From: Prinsepia uniflora
Lineage: Eukaryota; Streptophyta; Magnoliopsida; Rosales; Rosaceae
Assembly (NCBI GenBank): GCA_032719365.1
Contig: CM064867.1
Location: forward strand, 42,619,651-42,683,650
Direction: 5' to 3'
DNA length: 64,000 nt
Positions 1 to 9,689 of this stretch are shown piece by piece (the stretch's first letter is position 1; each line of letters begins with the position of its first letter). The translations under genes and the position numbers were made by a program. The notes beneath the pieces were generated by a model. That model searched no databases and was not told the origin of the DNA. It saw only the letters and a list, made by a program, of their open reading frames with translations.

Positions 1-309
1 TCAACGAGCTCTCTGATTTTGGACATGATTAAGGTAATAAGGTTAACACCATTTATCTAAATATCTATGTCCCTATTTGATCACACAAGTGTGATCCCCC
101 TAGTTTAACTCATTTGTGCCCACATTAATCCTTTCTTTCATCGCCCAAAACATCTATTTCCATGAGCCTAGTATAGACATCATTTACCCTTGTTCCAGAG
201 ACTTCGTTGAAGACTTCAAGATGGCGTGAAAAAAGAGATATGATGATTGGAGACTTGTATGTACGCATAGGGCATGACTTGCTCAAACTACGTTGTAAAC
301 ATAGAGCTA

Positions 310-372
310 CCATGAAAAAAAAACGAGAGAAAGAAAAAAAAAGTAGAAAAAAAAAACAAAGAAAAAAAAAGA
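310..372. repeat. A-rich low-complexity run
   Basis: Runs of A broken by single G or C. It produces a spurious Lys/Glu/Arg-rich frame on the plus strand and has no other visible role. Confidence 0.85.
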
Positions 373-503
373 ATTTTAAATCTCTTGAATGGTAAATAAG
401 TTTTGAGTTTGAGTTAAGTCTTCTCTCCTTGTGAATTTGGAAACATTGAAGATTTCGGTCTTTGTCCTAATTACAATGCTCAAGCGCGTTTCAAGTATTT
501 GCT

Positions 504-531
504 AGGGACTAGCAAAATCTAAGTGTGGGGG
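504..531 (+). repeat. Upstream copy of the PPT-like phrase
   Basis: Nearly the same 28 bases as 1165-1192, the functional position just before the LTR. It suggests a second central or ancestral polypurine tract, or a duplication of the 3' end. Confidence 0.6.
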
Positions 532-1180
532 TATTCGAAGCACTTATGCCTATATGATGGAGCCTTTCGTGAGTCCTGGAACAAAATTTAACACCACTAT
601 CCAAAAAAAAAAAAATTCATGCCTCTACACCTAGCCCCATTACAACCTTAAATTAAGACCTTATGATCCTTGAGATGAGTAAATTTTGATTAGTTGAGTC
701 TATCACTTGAGTAAGCTTATGGTTTTGGTTCATTTGTGCAAGTATGTTCATTATCTTATGATTTATGTTTGAAATTTTTGAAATTTTTATGAAGTAACTT
801 ACTTTCTATTATGTGAGAAGGATGAGAGCATCCTTCTCACATACCTTGAGTGCAAACACAAACCCTATATACATTGAGTGGAAATTTTGAGTGCATATCC
901 CTTGTGAGTTGATTCATACTTGTTTTATTCATGTTGAGATAAATTTCACCAAGTTTACTCATTGTCTTACTTGTTAAGGCATTTTGTTATGATGTATTAA
1001 CTTTTGAATTACTTATGCTATATAGCTCTTTAGTGTAAATCTTTGATGCCATACTTATGTTGATACAATTTGAGACAAATGGTTAAGGGCTTAGTAGTTT
1101 TTGTTTTTAAGAAAAAGGAAAAAATAAAAGAGTTTTAAAGCCTTAGTTTGCTTTGGTATTTGCAAGGGACTAGCAAAGTT

Positions 1181-1196
1181 TAAGTATGGGGGAATT
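1181..1196 (+). other. Polypurine tract of the Tat/Athila-type element
   Basis: The purine-rich stretch 'gtatgggggaa' lies immediately 5' of the TG start of the LTR at 1197. That is the expected place for plus-strand priming. Confidence 0.7.
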
Positions 1197-1992
1197 TGAT
1201 AAGCACATATTTCACCACCTTTTCATCTCAATTTCCTTTTCATTTTACTTTGTTATATCCTTAATCTTAAAATTTCTAACTTGTTATAATATTTTTAGGT
1301 AGCAACCCAAGAATGTGGAGTAAAGAGGTTAAATTGCCGCAAACTCGAATAAGCTATCAAGAATGGGTCAAGATTTATAAAGATTCATCAAGATGGGTCA
1401 ACAATATGTCCATATGTGCAAGAAGGTTCAAGATTATGCAAAAATTTGTTCTTGGAGAAGCCCAAAAGAAAAAGTGGATTAAAAGTTACAAAGCAGAAAT
1501 CTGTCTGTGCAGATTAGCCCATTTCCACGGACCATTGTGAAGGGTTTCAGATAGAATCCGAATGTGAGTAAGGTATGGTTGGAAAGCTGTAGAAGTCTAG
1601 TTTTGAATGGTTCAAGAATTACTCAAATCGGAGTCTTACAGCCACGGAAATTCCTATTTTGGTGAGGCATAGTCAATCTGCGCGAAAATGATTACTTGTT
1701 CTACTAGGAATTGAAGCCTTGCACGTTTTCCAGCTGTTCCATCTTCTAAAATTCCAGCAAGCAACCCAAATTCCAAGTAAATTAAGGTGAATAATTTCCC
1801 CTTTTTAATTAGGATTTGTTTTCCCTTTTTAAATTAGGAGTTTTTATTACCTTGTTAATTAAGTTTTGTATTTATTCTTTCATTAGGATTTAGAACACCT
1901 TTTACTTTTAGGACTTTAATTTAATTAGTTTAATCATTTTTCTTTTAGAATTAAATTGTGAACTCCTATTTATTTGGGGATTAATTTTCTCC

Positions 1993-2000
1993 TATAAATA
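1993..2000 (+). promoter_or_regulatory. LTR TATA box
   Basis: TATAAATA in an otherwise mixed context, followed about 75 bases later by AATAAA. This fits an LTR promoter and polyadenylation pair. Confidence 0.55.
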
Positions 2001-2072
2001 TAGAGGCTTAGGTTATTTGTAGGGGTCACCCATTTTTGTACTAAAACTCTGCTTAACCAATTTTCCCTTTTC

Positions 2073-2078
2073 AATAAA
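2073..2078 (+). promoter_or_regulatory. LTR polyadenylation signal
   Basis: AATAAA about 75 bases downstream of the TATA box within the LTR. Confidence 0.5.
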
Positions 2079-2803
2079 TTCAAGATTTCTCGTGCAAGGT
2101 TAATTATACCATACTTCATCCTCTACACCTTCGTCTGTGGCACAGTCAGGCTGTCCCTGAGTGTCTCACCAAAGAGTGTCCAATCACTTCGTATCCATAG
2201 GATGTCCCGAAGAGAAAAAGTGTAACACTGCCTCTTTACCTTATAGTTATCTTTTGTGCTTAAATATCTTGGTTTATGAACTGATTTCTAATATTATTCT
2301 TGGTTTTATGATTTGTATTGCTTCAATATTCTATGTGTTTTATGATTCTAGTTTTAGTTATGATTTTATGTTTGTGCTTAACGCTTGATTAGATATGTTG
2401 GGCTGTCCCCGAGTCTAATTCATTGAAAGTGTATGTCGGGCTGTCCCCGAGCACGTACCTAGGATAATATGCAAGTAACTCGTAAGGCTAGAATTAGAGG
2501 ATTTCATAGGTTGAAATTAGTAGAATTCATGAATGAGTTAGGTTAAAGATGAGTTAACCATGTAAATAATATATTAGGTTAGTTTAGATTTAGTTTAATT
2601 ACTTAGGACTTTAAAATCAATCTCTTTACCCCCAATTAATCAATCAAACGATAATCATACTTAGTTATCCTCAATCCCCAGTTAAGAACGATCCATATTG
2701 ACCAATGCTACAATCTACAAAAAAAGGGTTTTTAATTACGTACGTTTCCTTACATGTTGAGTGTGACTTTGTGTTTACTTTAATGCTTAGTTTTTGCGTA
2801 TCA

Positions 2804-4383
2804 GAAAACAATGTCCACAAACAGACCGTCCTATGCTGTCGTCTCGATACGCGTGCCATACGCCCTTCCGAGCGAAATCACTATCACCGGGACATCCAAA
2901 CCTATCCAAACCATACTAGAGGCTTACTAACTGCATCATTAACCTCTCATTAAATCACCGTAATTTTTATATGCATTTAAACTCGATCCAAAACCTTCGG
3001 ACGCCCCAAACTATATCGAAACAATGTCCAATCGATTCGAAACCAGTCCCAAAATGTTCGTTACATCGAAAGGATAAAATTACATGTTGATGACATCACC
3101 AAATTATTTCCCACGTGCTGCCACGCACAGTCTCAAGCAAATGCGTGTGAAGCCCACGTGCCAGGGACAGTCATCTATGTCCTCACGACGAACCGGGTTC
3201 CGGCCGGTCCTTTGCAAGTCCAGTTCAACCGGACCGAAGAGGCCGATTCACCCTTATTCCTCCATTATTTTCAGTCCATTTAAATCTTATGCCTTCGTTT
3301 CATTGCCTAGGTTCGATCTATAAGCTCAAAATCATAAAACCAGGTCGAGAATGTACCTACTTGGTCGTCGATCAAACCAGCCAACCTCCTCCGTCGACTG
3401 CTCCCACCTCTGGCCATCGTTCACCTCAATTCCAAGACCAAACGATTCATTTGACCCTTAGAAACCATTTCTAGTCATTAGCATCGCTCAACAATCACTA
3501 AAATCGAAAGTACCATTTTTAAATCACAAAGCTTACCTTTCGCCGTTTGCCGGCCACCGTCCACGATGGTCCACGAAACTGATCCCAATCGACTTGTATG
3601 AGTTCTAGTAAAACCCTAGGGTCATCCAAATTGATCCTTAGGCATTAAATATCGAAGCTCCAAAAATGGGTTCAAACGTGTTCTCGGGTTTGAGTTTTCT
3701 CACCTTCAACGTCGTAGCCCCGTCGTGTCGTCTTCGGTTCTACTCTCACAAGCATAGTCTCCCCCAGTTGGCCACAATGAGATGTGTAGGTAGTGGTTAT
3801 GGTGTTTGTGCGAAATGAAGAGGGTGCACGGGTTTGTAGGGAAGAAAGATGAAGTTTGATGATAATGATCATATGGGAGGAATAGACGGTGAGGATGAGA
3901 GGGCTGAGTGAGATGGACAGTTAGCATTGTGAGATGAGTGTGCGTGAGTTTAATTAATTAATTAATTGAATGGCCAATGAACATAGATCCATAATTTAAG
4001 GAAAGCCACCCATGGGATGAGTGACACTTATCACTCATCCAAGGGCCCCACACAAATATCAGCTAATCAGGTTTTAAATAATATGTAATTCGAATCCCTA
4101 GACGTAAGTTCTCGATTTCGCTCCCGTGACCATAGCTTCTCCTTTCGACGTCCGATTTTGACGTGTCGCCTGTCTACGGACTCGTGAAGTCCCGATCTAC
4201 GTCACGATCATTGGTCCTCGTAGTTTGACTCCCCGAGTCAAAAGTCAACATTTTCCCCAATTCTAGTGGCAAAACGGTCATTTTAAACCGTCCCTCCGAA
4301 TTCACTCAACTAATACCCGATTAGTCATACTAAATTCATAATTAATTAATACTAAATCCTGATATTCAGGACAGGTCATTAAA
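2804..4383 (-). mobile_element. Element F: inner part of its 3' LTR
   Basis: It aligns throughout with the inner LTR portions of D and E. Shared landmarks are the '...ccactcacagaccgtcc' block, the 'aaccttcgga' block, a conserved 26-bp palindrome at 4015-4040, and the closing block before 'aggtcatta'. The terminal 'gtcattaaa' at 4375-4383 corresponds to GTCATTACA in E, so the terminal CA has mutated. The left remainder of this LTR is cut off by the Tat/Athila-type insertion and lies outside the window. No coding sequence is seen. Confidence 0.75.
4015..4040. promoter_or_regulatory. Conserved 26-bp LTR palindrome (F)
   Basis: The arms GGATGAGTGA and TCACTCATCC flank a central 'cactta'. The same palindrome is found at equivalent places in the LTRs of A, B, C, D, E and G. 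Its function is unknown; it could be a U3 protein-binding site or an RNA hairpin. Confidence 0.6.
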
Positions 4384-5100
4384 ACCTTCCCCCTTAACAA
4401 ATTTCGTTCTCGAAATTTCAAATATTCTGATTCCCCGACCACCTCGTGGAAAGCAAATTCGGCCTCACATCAAGTGTACACATGTACCACCACTAACCAG
4501 AACAATACTTGTCTGTACCAAGACGTTCCACTAATACTCACATCGCATCAACTACACTCGACCACGTCGAGTGACATTGATCACATGTTCCGAGTTGATA
4601 CCACCCGACAATTCTACCATTACGCTGACAAATTCAGCTTGACGATTCTTCTCAATCACCAATGCACCCTGACATCTGCTCCCACTAGGAGTCACGAAAT
4701 CTCACTCATCAATCCACGCTGACACATCCAGCTAAACTGCCACCACTTGCCAAACGCAAATCAATCCGGCATCTCTTCCACACCGAGAGTTATCAAATCT
4801 CAAAGTTTCTCCGCATTTCTGAAATTTTACCACGTCAGCGTCACACGTCCTATAATGTCGCACCCAACTAGCACTCACGGCTCCATGGTCATAGTTTGAA
4901 TCACCAACACAACTCTGACTCACTATAGAGTCGTACCAAAGTATCTTGTACCAAAATTTCCTCATAAATCCATGCTACCATTAGTGAGAGTCACAGAGTA
5001 GTCGCTCCACGCAAAGTAACCCGTGATTACACTAGCCAACAACTTACTCAACCTGAGTACACGTATACCAGCATCTCACTCGACCTGTGTGTAACTGGAC
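4384..5100 (-). mobile_element. Element F: non-coding internal region (3' part)
   Basis: It begins with the minus-strand polypurine tract (plus-strand 'accttccccctta') next to the LTR. It then matches the start of D's internal region (compare 4446-4740 with 22500-22800, including 'cctcgtggaaagcaaat' and 'actaggagtca'). No reading frame of any family is recognisable. The region breaks off near 5100 where foldback-like sequence begins, so most of F's internal region is missing. Confidence 0.7.
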
Positions 5101-5215
5101 CTCATTTGTGTTCTTCGATAGCATCTCTTCATCATTTTTCTGCAATTTTCATCTTACCCTCCATTGAGGGGAGTCCAATATGGCGAATGGAAGCCCAATG
5201 TGGTATATGGGAGTC
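5101..5215 (+). repeat. Partial second copy of the foldback-element arm
   Basis: Starting at 'ctcatttgtgttcttcgat', this stretch matches the left arm of the large foldback (6783-6890). It matches the right arm even better because it includes the 'agcatctcttcat' stretch. It shows that the foldback belongs to a repeated family. Sequence between 5216 and 5259 is unassigned. Confidence 0.7.
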
Positions 5216-5259
5216 CAATTATTCATCTACGCAATGGACCTTGGTAAATGTGCAAATAA

Positions 5260-5974
5260 TGTCAGGACCCGACCTTCCTCTGTCAGGACCCGACTCATCT
5301 AGCATCATATTGTCCGTTTTGGGCCTCGCCCTCACGGTTTTGTTTTCGGGAGCTCATGGTGCAACTTCCTAGGGGGTCACCCATCATGGAATTGCACCAG
5401 CATCAACTCGCTTAACTTTGGGGTTCCAATCCCCCCCAAAGCCACTTGAGCTCCCAAAAGCCCTATTGCTAGATAGGTGTGTGCCTACACCTTTAAGGCA
5501 CACCACCATCCTCTCCCAGACCATTCACCCCTCGCAGGAATGTGGGATTGTTCACCGTTCCCTCCAGGACACGGGTCTTACAATCCACCCCCTTAGGCCC
5601 AGCGTCCTTGCTGGCACACTTCCCGGTCGGGGTCTGGCTCTGATACCAAATTGTCAGGACCCGACGCTTCTAGGTCAGGACCGGACTCATCTAGCACCAT
5701 ATTGTGCGCTTTGGGCCTCACCCTCACGGTTTTGTTTTCGGGAGCTCATGATGCAACTTCCCAGGGGGTCACCCATCATGGAATTGCACCAGCCTCAACT
5801 CGCTTAACTTTGGGGTTCCAATCCCCCCCAAAGCTACTTGAGCTCCCTAAAGGCCTAGTGCTAGATAGGTGTGTGCCTACACCTTTAAGGCACACCACCA
5901 TCCTCTCTCAGACCATTCCCCCCTCGTAGGAATGTGTGATTGTTCATCGTTCCCTCCAGGACACGGGTCTTACA
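5260..5974 (-). mobile_element. Complete TRIM (715 bp, LTRs of 323 bp)
   Basis: Two near-identical 323-bp LTRs (5260-5582 and 5652-5974) start TGTCAGGACC and end GTCTTACA on the plus strand. They enclose only 69 bases. On the minus strand those bases hold a primer site matching initiator-Met tRNA (TGGTATCAGAGC, 5637-5648, 3 nt from the LTR) and a polypurine tract beside the other LTR. A 5-bp target duplication AATAA flanks the element (5255-5259 and 5975-5979). With no room for genes, this is a terminal-repeat retrotransposon in miniature, dependent on proteins from elsewhere. It sits inside the remains of element F. The high LTR identity suggests a comparatively recent insertion. Confidence 0.93.
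5583..5651 (-). other. TRIM internal domain with PBS and PPT
   Basis: Read on the minus strand, the primer binding site lies next to the 5' LTR and the G-rich polypurine tract (rc of 'atccacccccttaggccc') next to the 3' LTR, with almost nothing between. Confidence 0.85.
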
Positions 5975-5979
5975 AATAA

Positions 5980-6102
5980 CATCTCGAGTTAAAAGTCAAC
6001 ATTTTTTTCGTCTAGGGGAAAAATCATCATTTCACCTCAAATAATTTTGAAAGTCCTCGATTAATTCTCGATAATCATGAAATTACAGGTCGGGTCGTTA
6101 CA
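5980..6102 (-). mobile_element. Element F: stub of its 5' LTR
   Basis: 'catctcgagttaaaagtcaac' through 'gggtcgttaca' matches the outer end of the E/D LTRs (compare 17685-17838). It represents the first ~120 bases of F's 5' LTR on the minus strand. The rest of that LTR, the primer site and most of the internal region are gone, so F suffered a large internal deletion before or with the TRIM and foldback events. Confidence 0.65.
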
Positions 6103-6419
6103 GAGAACATTGGAGAAAGCTTAGATGTTCTCTTGGCTTTCTTCTACTTTATGTGTTTCACTCATTTTCCCTTTTCTTTCCAAGTTGTAATAATGAATTA
6201 TTTTATCATTATTTTCAATATGAATTGTGAGTAGTTTTCTATAGAATTAGGGATGCTCCTAACTAGGTAGTTGATGATGTGATTTTGGCCCTTGATTTAT
6301 ATGCTTTGAATGATAAAAATTATTGTGATTGTTATGCGTAATGATCTTAATTTAAGCTTATAAGTCTAGTCAAGTCACCTTGTTTGTGTATTCTATAGGT
6401 CAATAATTGATTGTTTGAT
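6103..6419. other. AT-rich stretch, possible LTR-type fragment
   Basis: It starts 'gagaacattggagaaagctt' and runs through 'caagttgtaataatgaatt'. The wording resembles Tat/Athila-type LTR R regions, but no termini, repeats or coding sequence are visible. It may equally be unique flanking DNA. Confidence 0.25.
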
Positions 6420-6638
6420 TGACCGCCAGAGCCTCACCGCCAGAGCTTCACCTTTGCTTGGATTTTGATTCTTCTCTGTTACGTAGAACGAAACCCCAAC
6501 GTCACCGCCAGAGCTTCGTCGTGAGTCTTCATCTATCTTTGCTTTCTCGGGCACCTTTAAATTGTTTCAATCTTGCGAGACTTCAGCCTCCAGATTCTTC
6601 CTTCGCTCCATTGGCAGCTTCGAAATTGGAATTGTATA
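6420..6638 (+). other. Gene-like GC-richer segment, unidentified
   Basis: A short open stretch with three copies of 'accgccagagc' (near 6422, 6436 and 6504). Its composition is more exon- or 5'-UTR-like than its surroundings. I do not recognise the translated product. It lies about 850 bases upstream of the PGAP1-like exons, from which it is separated by the foldback element, so it could be an unrelated first exon or chance. Confidence 0.2.
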
Positions 6639-7260
6639 GTTGAATGTTAAATTTCCAGTCTATTCAATTGGTGGGTTGAATGTTATTGAAATGGACATTG
6701 TTCTAAATTTACGAAAGATATTTAATTTATAGATCAGAAAATTCTTTGATTTTTGTTAAGTTAGTTTTTGTTATTTTTTAATCTCATTTGTGTTCTTCGA
6801 TCATTTTTTCTGCAATTATTCATCTTATCCTCCATTGAGGGGAGTCCATTATGGCGAATGGAAGCCCAATATGGTATACGGAAGCCCTAGGACTGATACA
6901 TCAACATATGACACGGAAGGAAAAGGGTTCTGTGTTTTACCCTATGTTATACATCTCTTCAAGACTACCTATCTTCCGTGTCATATGTTGATGTATCAGT
7001 CTTAGGGCTTCCGTATACCATATTGGGCTTCCATTCACCATATTGGACTCCCCTCAATGGAGGGTAAGATCAATAATTGCAGAAAAATGAAGAGATGCTA
7101 CCGAAGAACACAAATGAGATTAAAATAACAAAAAAGAAATTAACAAAAGTCAAAGAATTTTTTAATCTATAAATTAAATATCGTTCGTAAATTTAGAACA
7201 ATGTCCATTTCAATAACATTCAACCCACCAATTGAATAGACTGGAAATCTAACATTCAAC
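6639..7260. mobile_element. Long foldback (inverted-repeat) element
   Basis: Two arms of about 290 bp each (6639-6930 and 6970-7260) are reverse complements with few mismatches and small gaps. Both begin GTTGAATGTTA at the outer end and meet at a spacer of about 40 bases. The arms include 'ccattgaggggagtcca' and 'atacatcaacatatgacac' and their complements. I found no transposase and no clear target duplication, so the family cannot be named. A Mutator- or hAT-type foldback MITE is possible. A partial relative lies at 5101-5215. A transcript would form a near-perfect hairpin of about 290 bp. Confidence 0.85.
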
Positions 7261-7264
7261 CGAA

Positions 7265-7321
7265 AATCGATTCTACCCTATAAATATATACATCAACATA
7301 TAACATAGGGTAAAATCGATT
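7265..7321. repeat. Small palindrome beside the foldback
   Basis: 'aatcgattctaccctat' (7265-7281) pairs with 'atagggtaaaatcgatt' (7305-7321). Part of the motif (tttaccctatgttata) also occurs in the foldback's spacer near 6937, which links the two structures. Confidence 0.7.
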
Positions 7322-7481
7322 GCTTCCACCTTTCAGTATCTGCTGCTTTAGAGTTTAGTTCATCATATCTGCAATGATATAATTTCCTCCAAATGAAACT
7401 ACTTTCCTCATTTCAATATCTATGATTCAATGTGACATTGATGCCATCTGCGTGCTCTTATTTGTGGGTATATCTTATTAG

Positions 7482-8589
7482 ATTGAACCTGGAAGCCAGA
7501 TCGAGAAAGCTCCTACTTATACTATATTCCGCTTGGGACCTGAGGATATGCGTGGTTTCAGATTCCTGACCATGTCAATTGCACCTCGTTTGGTATTGTT
7601 CCCTCTCAATGTTTCTGCTTCAAAAAGAATTGTGAGTGAAGTTTCATTGATGGTTGGTTTACTTATTATGTGCTTGTAGTTGGCTTTGCCTAGGTTGAAT
7701 AGTTGCCATCTTTTGTATTTTTGTTCCCTTTTTTTTTTCTTTGTTTTTAATGAAAAATGTTTTGAACTGTTGGTTTTGTATACTACTTCCAATGTGTTGT
7801 TAAATTTGATATTTCAAGTGGTTTGGGTTTTTCTTATGATTGTTGACAATCTATTGATCTGACTATTTCAGGCAGATCATCACCAGCAGTTTCCATGGCA
7901 GTTGGGCAATTTTATAATCCAGAGGAAAGGGAGCGAGAATTCTCTCCATTGTCTATGTCGTTGTCTAGTTCTTCTTCTAAAGTTCATATCTCAGTGATGC
8001 TGCTCCATTATGGTTTTTGGAGATTGTTGGAACTTAAGGTATCACTTTATTTAAATGATTGAGTTTTGACTGTGGACAGCTTGTTTCTACATAGGAAATG
8101 TCTTTAAAGGAAGATCATCCCCTTGCTTTGAATCTATCATTTACCACCAGTTTTGGCCTTCCGCCCGTCATGTTCTCTCTAGAGACTTCAGGTTGCGGAA
8201 TAAAGATTTCGGAACTTCCAGATGAGCAGGAGGCAGATATAGATAATAGCAGTAAGGATTTATTTAAGTAGTAGTCTTACGTTCTATATTTTTGGGTTCC
8301 ATGTTTTGGCTTGAGCTTAATGTAATACGTGCATGGTGAAATAGATAGTTATAATCCATTGATTTCTTACACAATATTTAGTTTAGTATTTTTTTCTCTG
8401 TTTCACTAAGTTACTTTTATTACAGAGCTCTGCAAGCTTCGCTGTTTTCCACCTGTATCATTTGCTTTGGATGAAACATTAGGTCTCCCCAGATTCCCAA
8501 ATTTGTTCAGTGAGAAGATTTTCTATGATTCTTCACCAGCACCTTGGAGTTCACCTAAAAGGTCTGAGAAAACCTCGTTTATGTTGCTG
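7482..8589 (+). pseudogene. PGAP1: PGAP1-like GPI inositol-deacylase, internal exons only
   Basis: PGAP1 removes the inositol acyl chain from GPI anchors in the ER. Four exon-like blocks are seen: 7482-7631 (TIFRLGPEDMRGFRFLT), 7872-8038 (VSMAVGQFYNPEE), 8095-8251 (KEDHPLALNLSF, then GCGIKISELPDEQEADI) and 8426-8589 (LCKLRCFPPVSFALDE). I recognise them, from memory of plant sequences, as the luminal middle of plant PGAP1-like proteins. Exon edges have AG/GT signals, and phases agree across exons 2-3-4, leaving about 160 open codons. Exon 1 to exon 2 does not join in phase. The N-terminal lipase half with its catalytic serine is absent upstream, where TE debris lies, and the C-terminal membrane part is not recognisable downstream. 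It is most likely a truncated or captured fragment. A family search of the four exon peptides would settle the identity. Confidence 0.7.
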
Positions 8590-8724
8590 GTAAGAGTCAT
8601 CTAGATTTGTATTGGCACAAGACATTTGTAAATTACAGATTCTATTCATCCCTTTTTTTAAATGATTTCTTGTTATCATTGTTAAAAATTCTATGTGTTT
8701 ATGCTTGTCTTTGCTTCTGATCAG

Positions 8725-8955
8725 GTATATTCATTTCAAAACCGGAATCAAATGGCTCTTCTAGTTTCAGATTCTAGTGAGGGGTCAAAGGGAAAAGCTG
8801 GGGGATCAAAAGGTTTGATAACTTCAACTAAATATATTGTTAAATTGTTGTCTTGCATGATTAGAATTACTTTTGGTTTGAATCAATTTGTTACAGACAT
8901 TGTGAAGGCGTGCTCAAAATCTTGAAGCGGCCATGAAAAGCATATTACAAAAAAA
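8725..8955 (+). other. Two candidate exons, unidentified
   Basis: The segment 8725-8812 follows a 'tgatcag' acceptor, ends at AAG/GT and encodes VYSFQNRNQMALLVSDSS. A second piece (8897 to about 8955) follows 'tgttacag' and in one frame reads RAQNLEAAMKSILQKK, a helix-like sequence. I cannot place either in a family. They may continue the PGAP1-like fragment in decayed form or come from a second captured gene. Confidence 0.3.
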
Positions 8956-9279
8956 AGGTAGGCCACCATTTATTATAAATACACTTATGAAAAATCTGAT
9001 AAATGAATTTTTACTGAGAGGTCATAACAGCGGCTAAATTCCATCCCATTCAATGTAATCTGCTTGCATACAGCAGCTCAAGAGGTTTTGCATACTGCAG
9101 CTCAATATATTGTCATCCTTCATCCTCGACATATTCTTCTTTCTCAAATTTTTCGTTATTGTCATCCTTCATCCTTAACTTAGTTGTAGTAAAAAAACTT
9201 GTTTCTGTATGATTCATTGAAAACTCATCTGAAAGAGTTGGATGGATGTTAAATAACTTGCAAGAGGAACAATTCCTAT

Positions 9280-9531
9280 ATGAGTGAAGCTCAAAGAAGT
9301 GCACTCAATGATCTCCTATTCCGCACTGGTCATCAGTCCAAGGACACGGTCCTTGCCCCTGCCACAAATCGTCCTGTTAATCTTGATGCAGCTGTGGCAC
9401 ATCGACATAATGAAGTACATGAATTCCCTTTGCCAGGGGAAGAGGGGCGGTTCAAGTTGGTTCAGCACTTCACCAATATCCATTTCCTATACTCTTCTAT
9501 CTTATGTATTCGGTTGTGTTTTGGCTTGTAG
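9280..9531 (+). other. Gene-like open segment, unidentified
   Basis: The first ~65 codons from 9280 are open, with GC-richer, protein-like sequence (SEAQRSALNDLLFRTGHQ, then HEFPLPGEEGRFKLVQHF). It degenerates into AT-rich sequence after about 9475, where a splice donor could lie. It lies downstream of the PGAP1-like exons on the same strand. I do not recognise the protein. Confidence 0.35.
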
Positions 9532-9689
9532 ATGATTTATTTATAAAAATAACGCTAGATGAATTTGCTTCAAAGATTTGTACATATGGCTTCTTCTTTT
9601 TTCATTCTAAAGAATTTATATATGACTCAAAAGTAATTTATTATACAAATCAAAAAATGAAATTTGATAATAAGCTCAAAATTAGCCGT

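Larger units (their letters stand above)
1..1196 (+). mobile_element. 3' internal region of a Tat/Athila-type LTR retrotransposon (cut by window edge)
   Basis: This is the non-coding stretch between the lost pol gene and the 3' LTR. It ends in a purine-rich tract directly before a TG-starting LTR at 1197. The phrase 'agggactagcaaa...gtatggggg' before the LTR is familiar from plant Tat/Athila-type Ty3/gypsy elements. I see no credible coding region. The short lysine-rich reading frame near 207-395 is a by-product of an A-rich run (about 310-372). The phrase occurs twice, at 504-531 and 1165-1192. The element's 5' part lies outside the window. The lineage is assigned from this motif and the LTR style only, because no pol is visible. 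Confidence 0.7.
1197..2803 (+). mobile_element. 3' LTR of the Tat/Athila-type element
   Basis: It starts TGATAAGCAC right after the polypurine tract and ends GCGTATCA, giving TG...CA termini and about 1.6 kb. A TATA box (1993-2000) and an AATAAA signal (2073-2078) sit in the expected U3/R order. The phrase GGCTGTCCC(C/T)GAG occurs three times (2149-2161, 2400-2413, 2438-2451). Directly after the CA end, sequence matching the LTR of element F resumes (compare 2804-2830 with 20890-20915). The element is therefore inserted inside F's LTR, with presumed TSD 'gaaaa' at 2804-2808. The matching TSD lies left of the window. Confidence 0.75.

Noticed and set aside
207..395. Lys-rich 62-residue frame as a small basic protein
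   Set aside because: Produced by A-rich low-complexity DNA; no family, no upstream gene context.
594..612. 'cactatccaaaaaaaaaaa' as a CACTA transposon left terminus pairing with 10165
   Set aside because: It lies inside the Tat/Athila-type 3' region in a phrase common to that family, has no subterminal repeats and is only a run-of-A similarity.
5418..5929. Long plus-strand frames across the TRIM as a coding gene
   Set aside because: They run through both LTRs of the TRIM and repeat the same peptide twice; LTR by-product.
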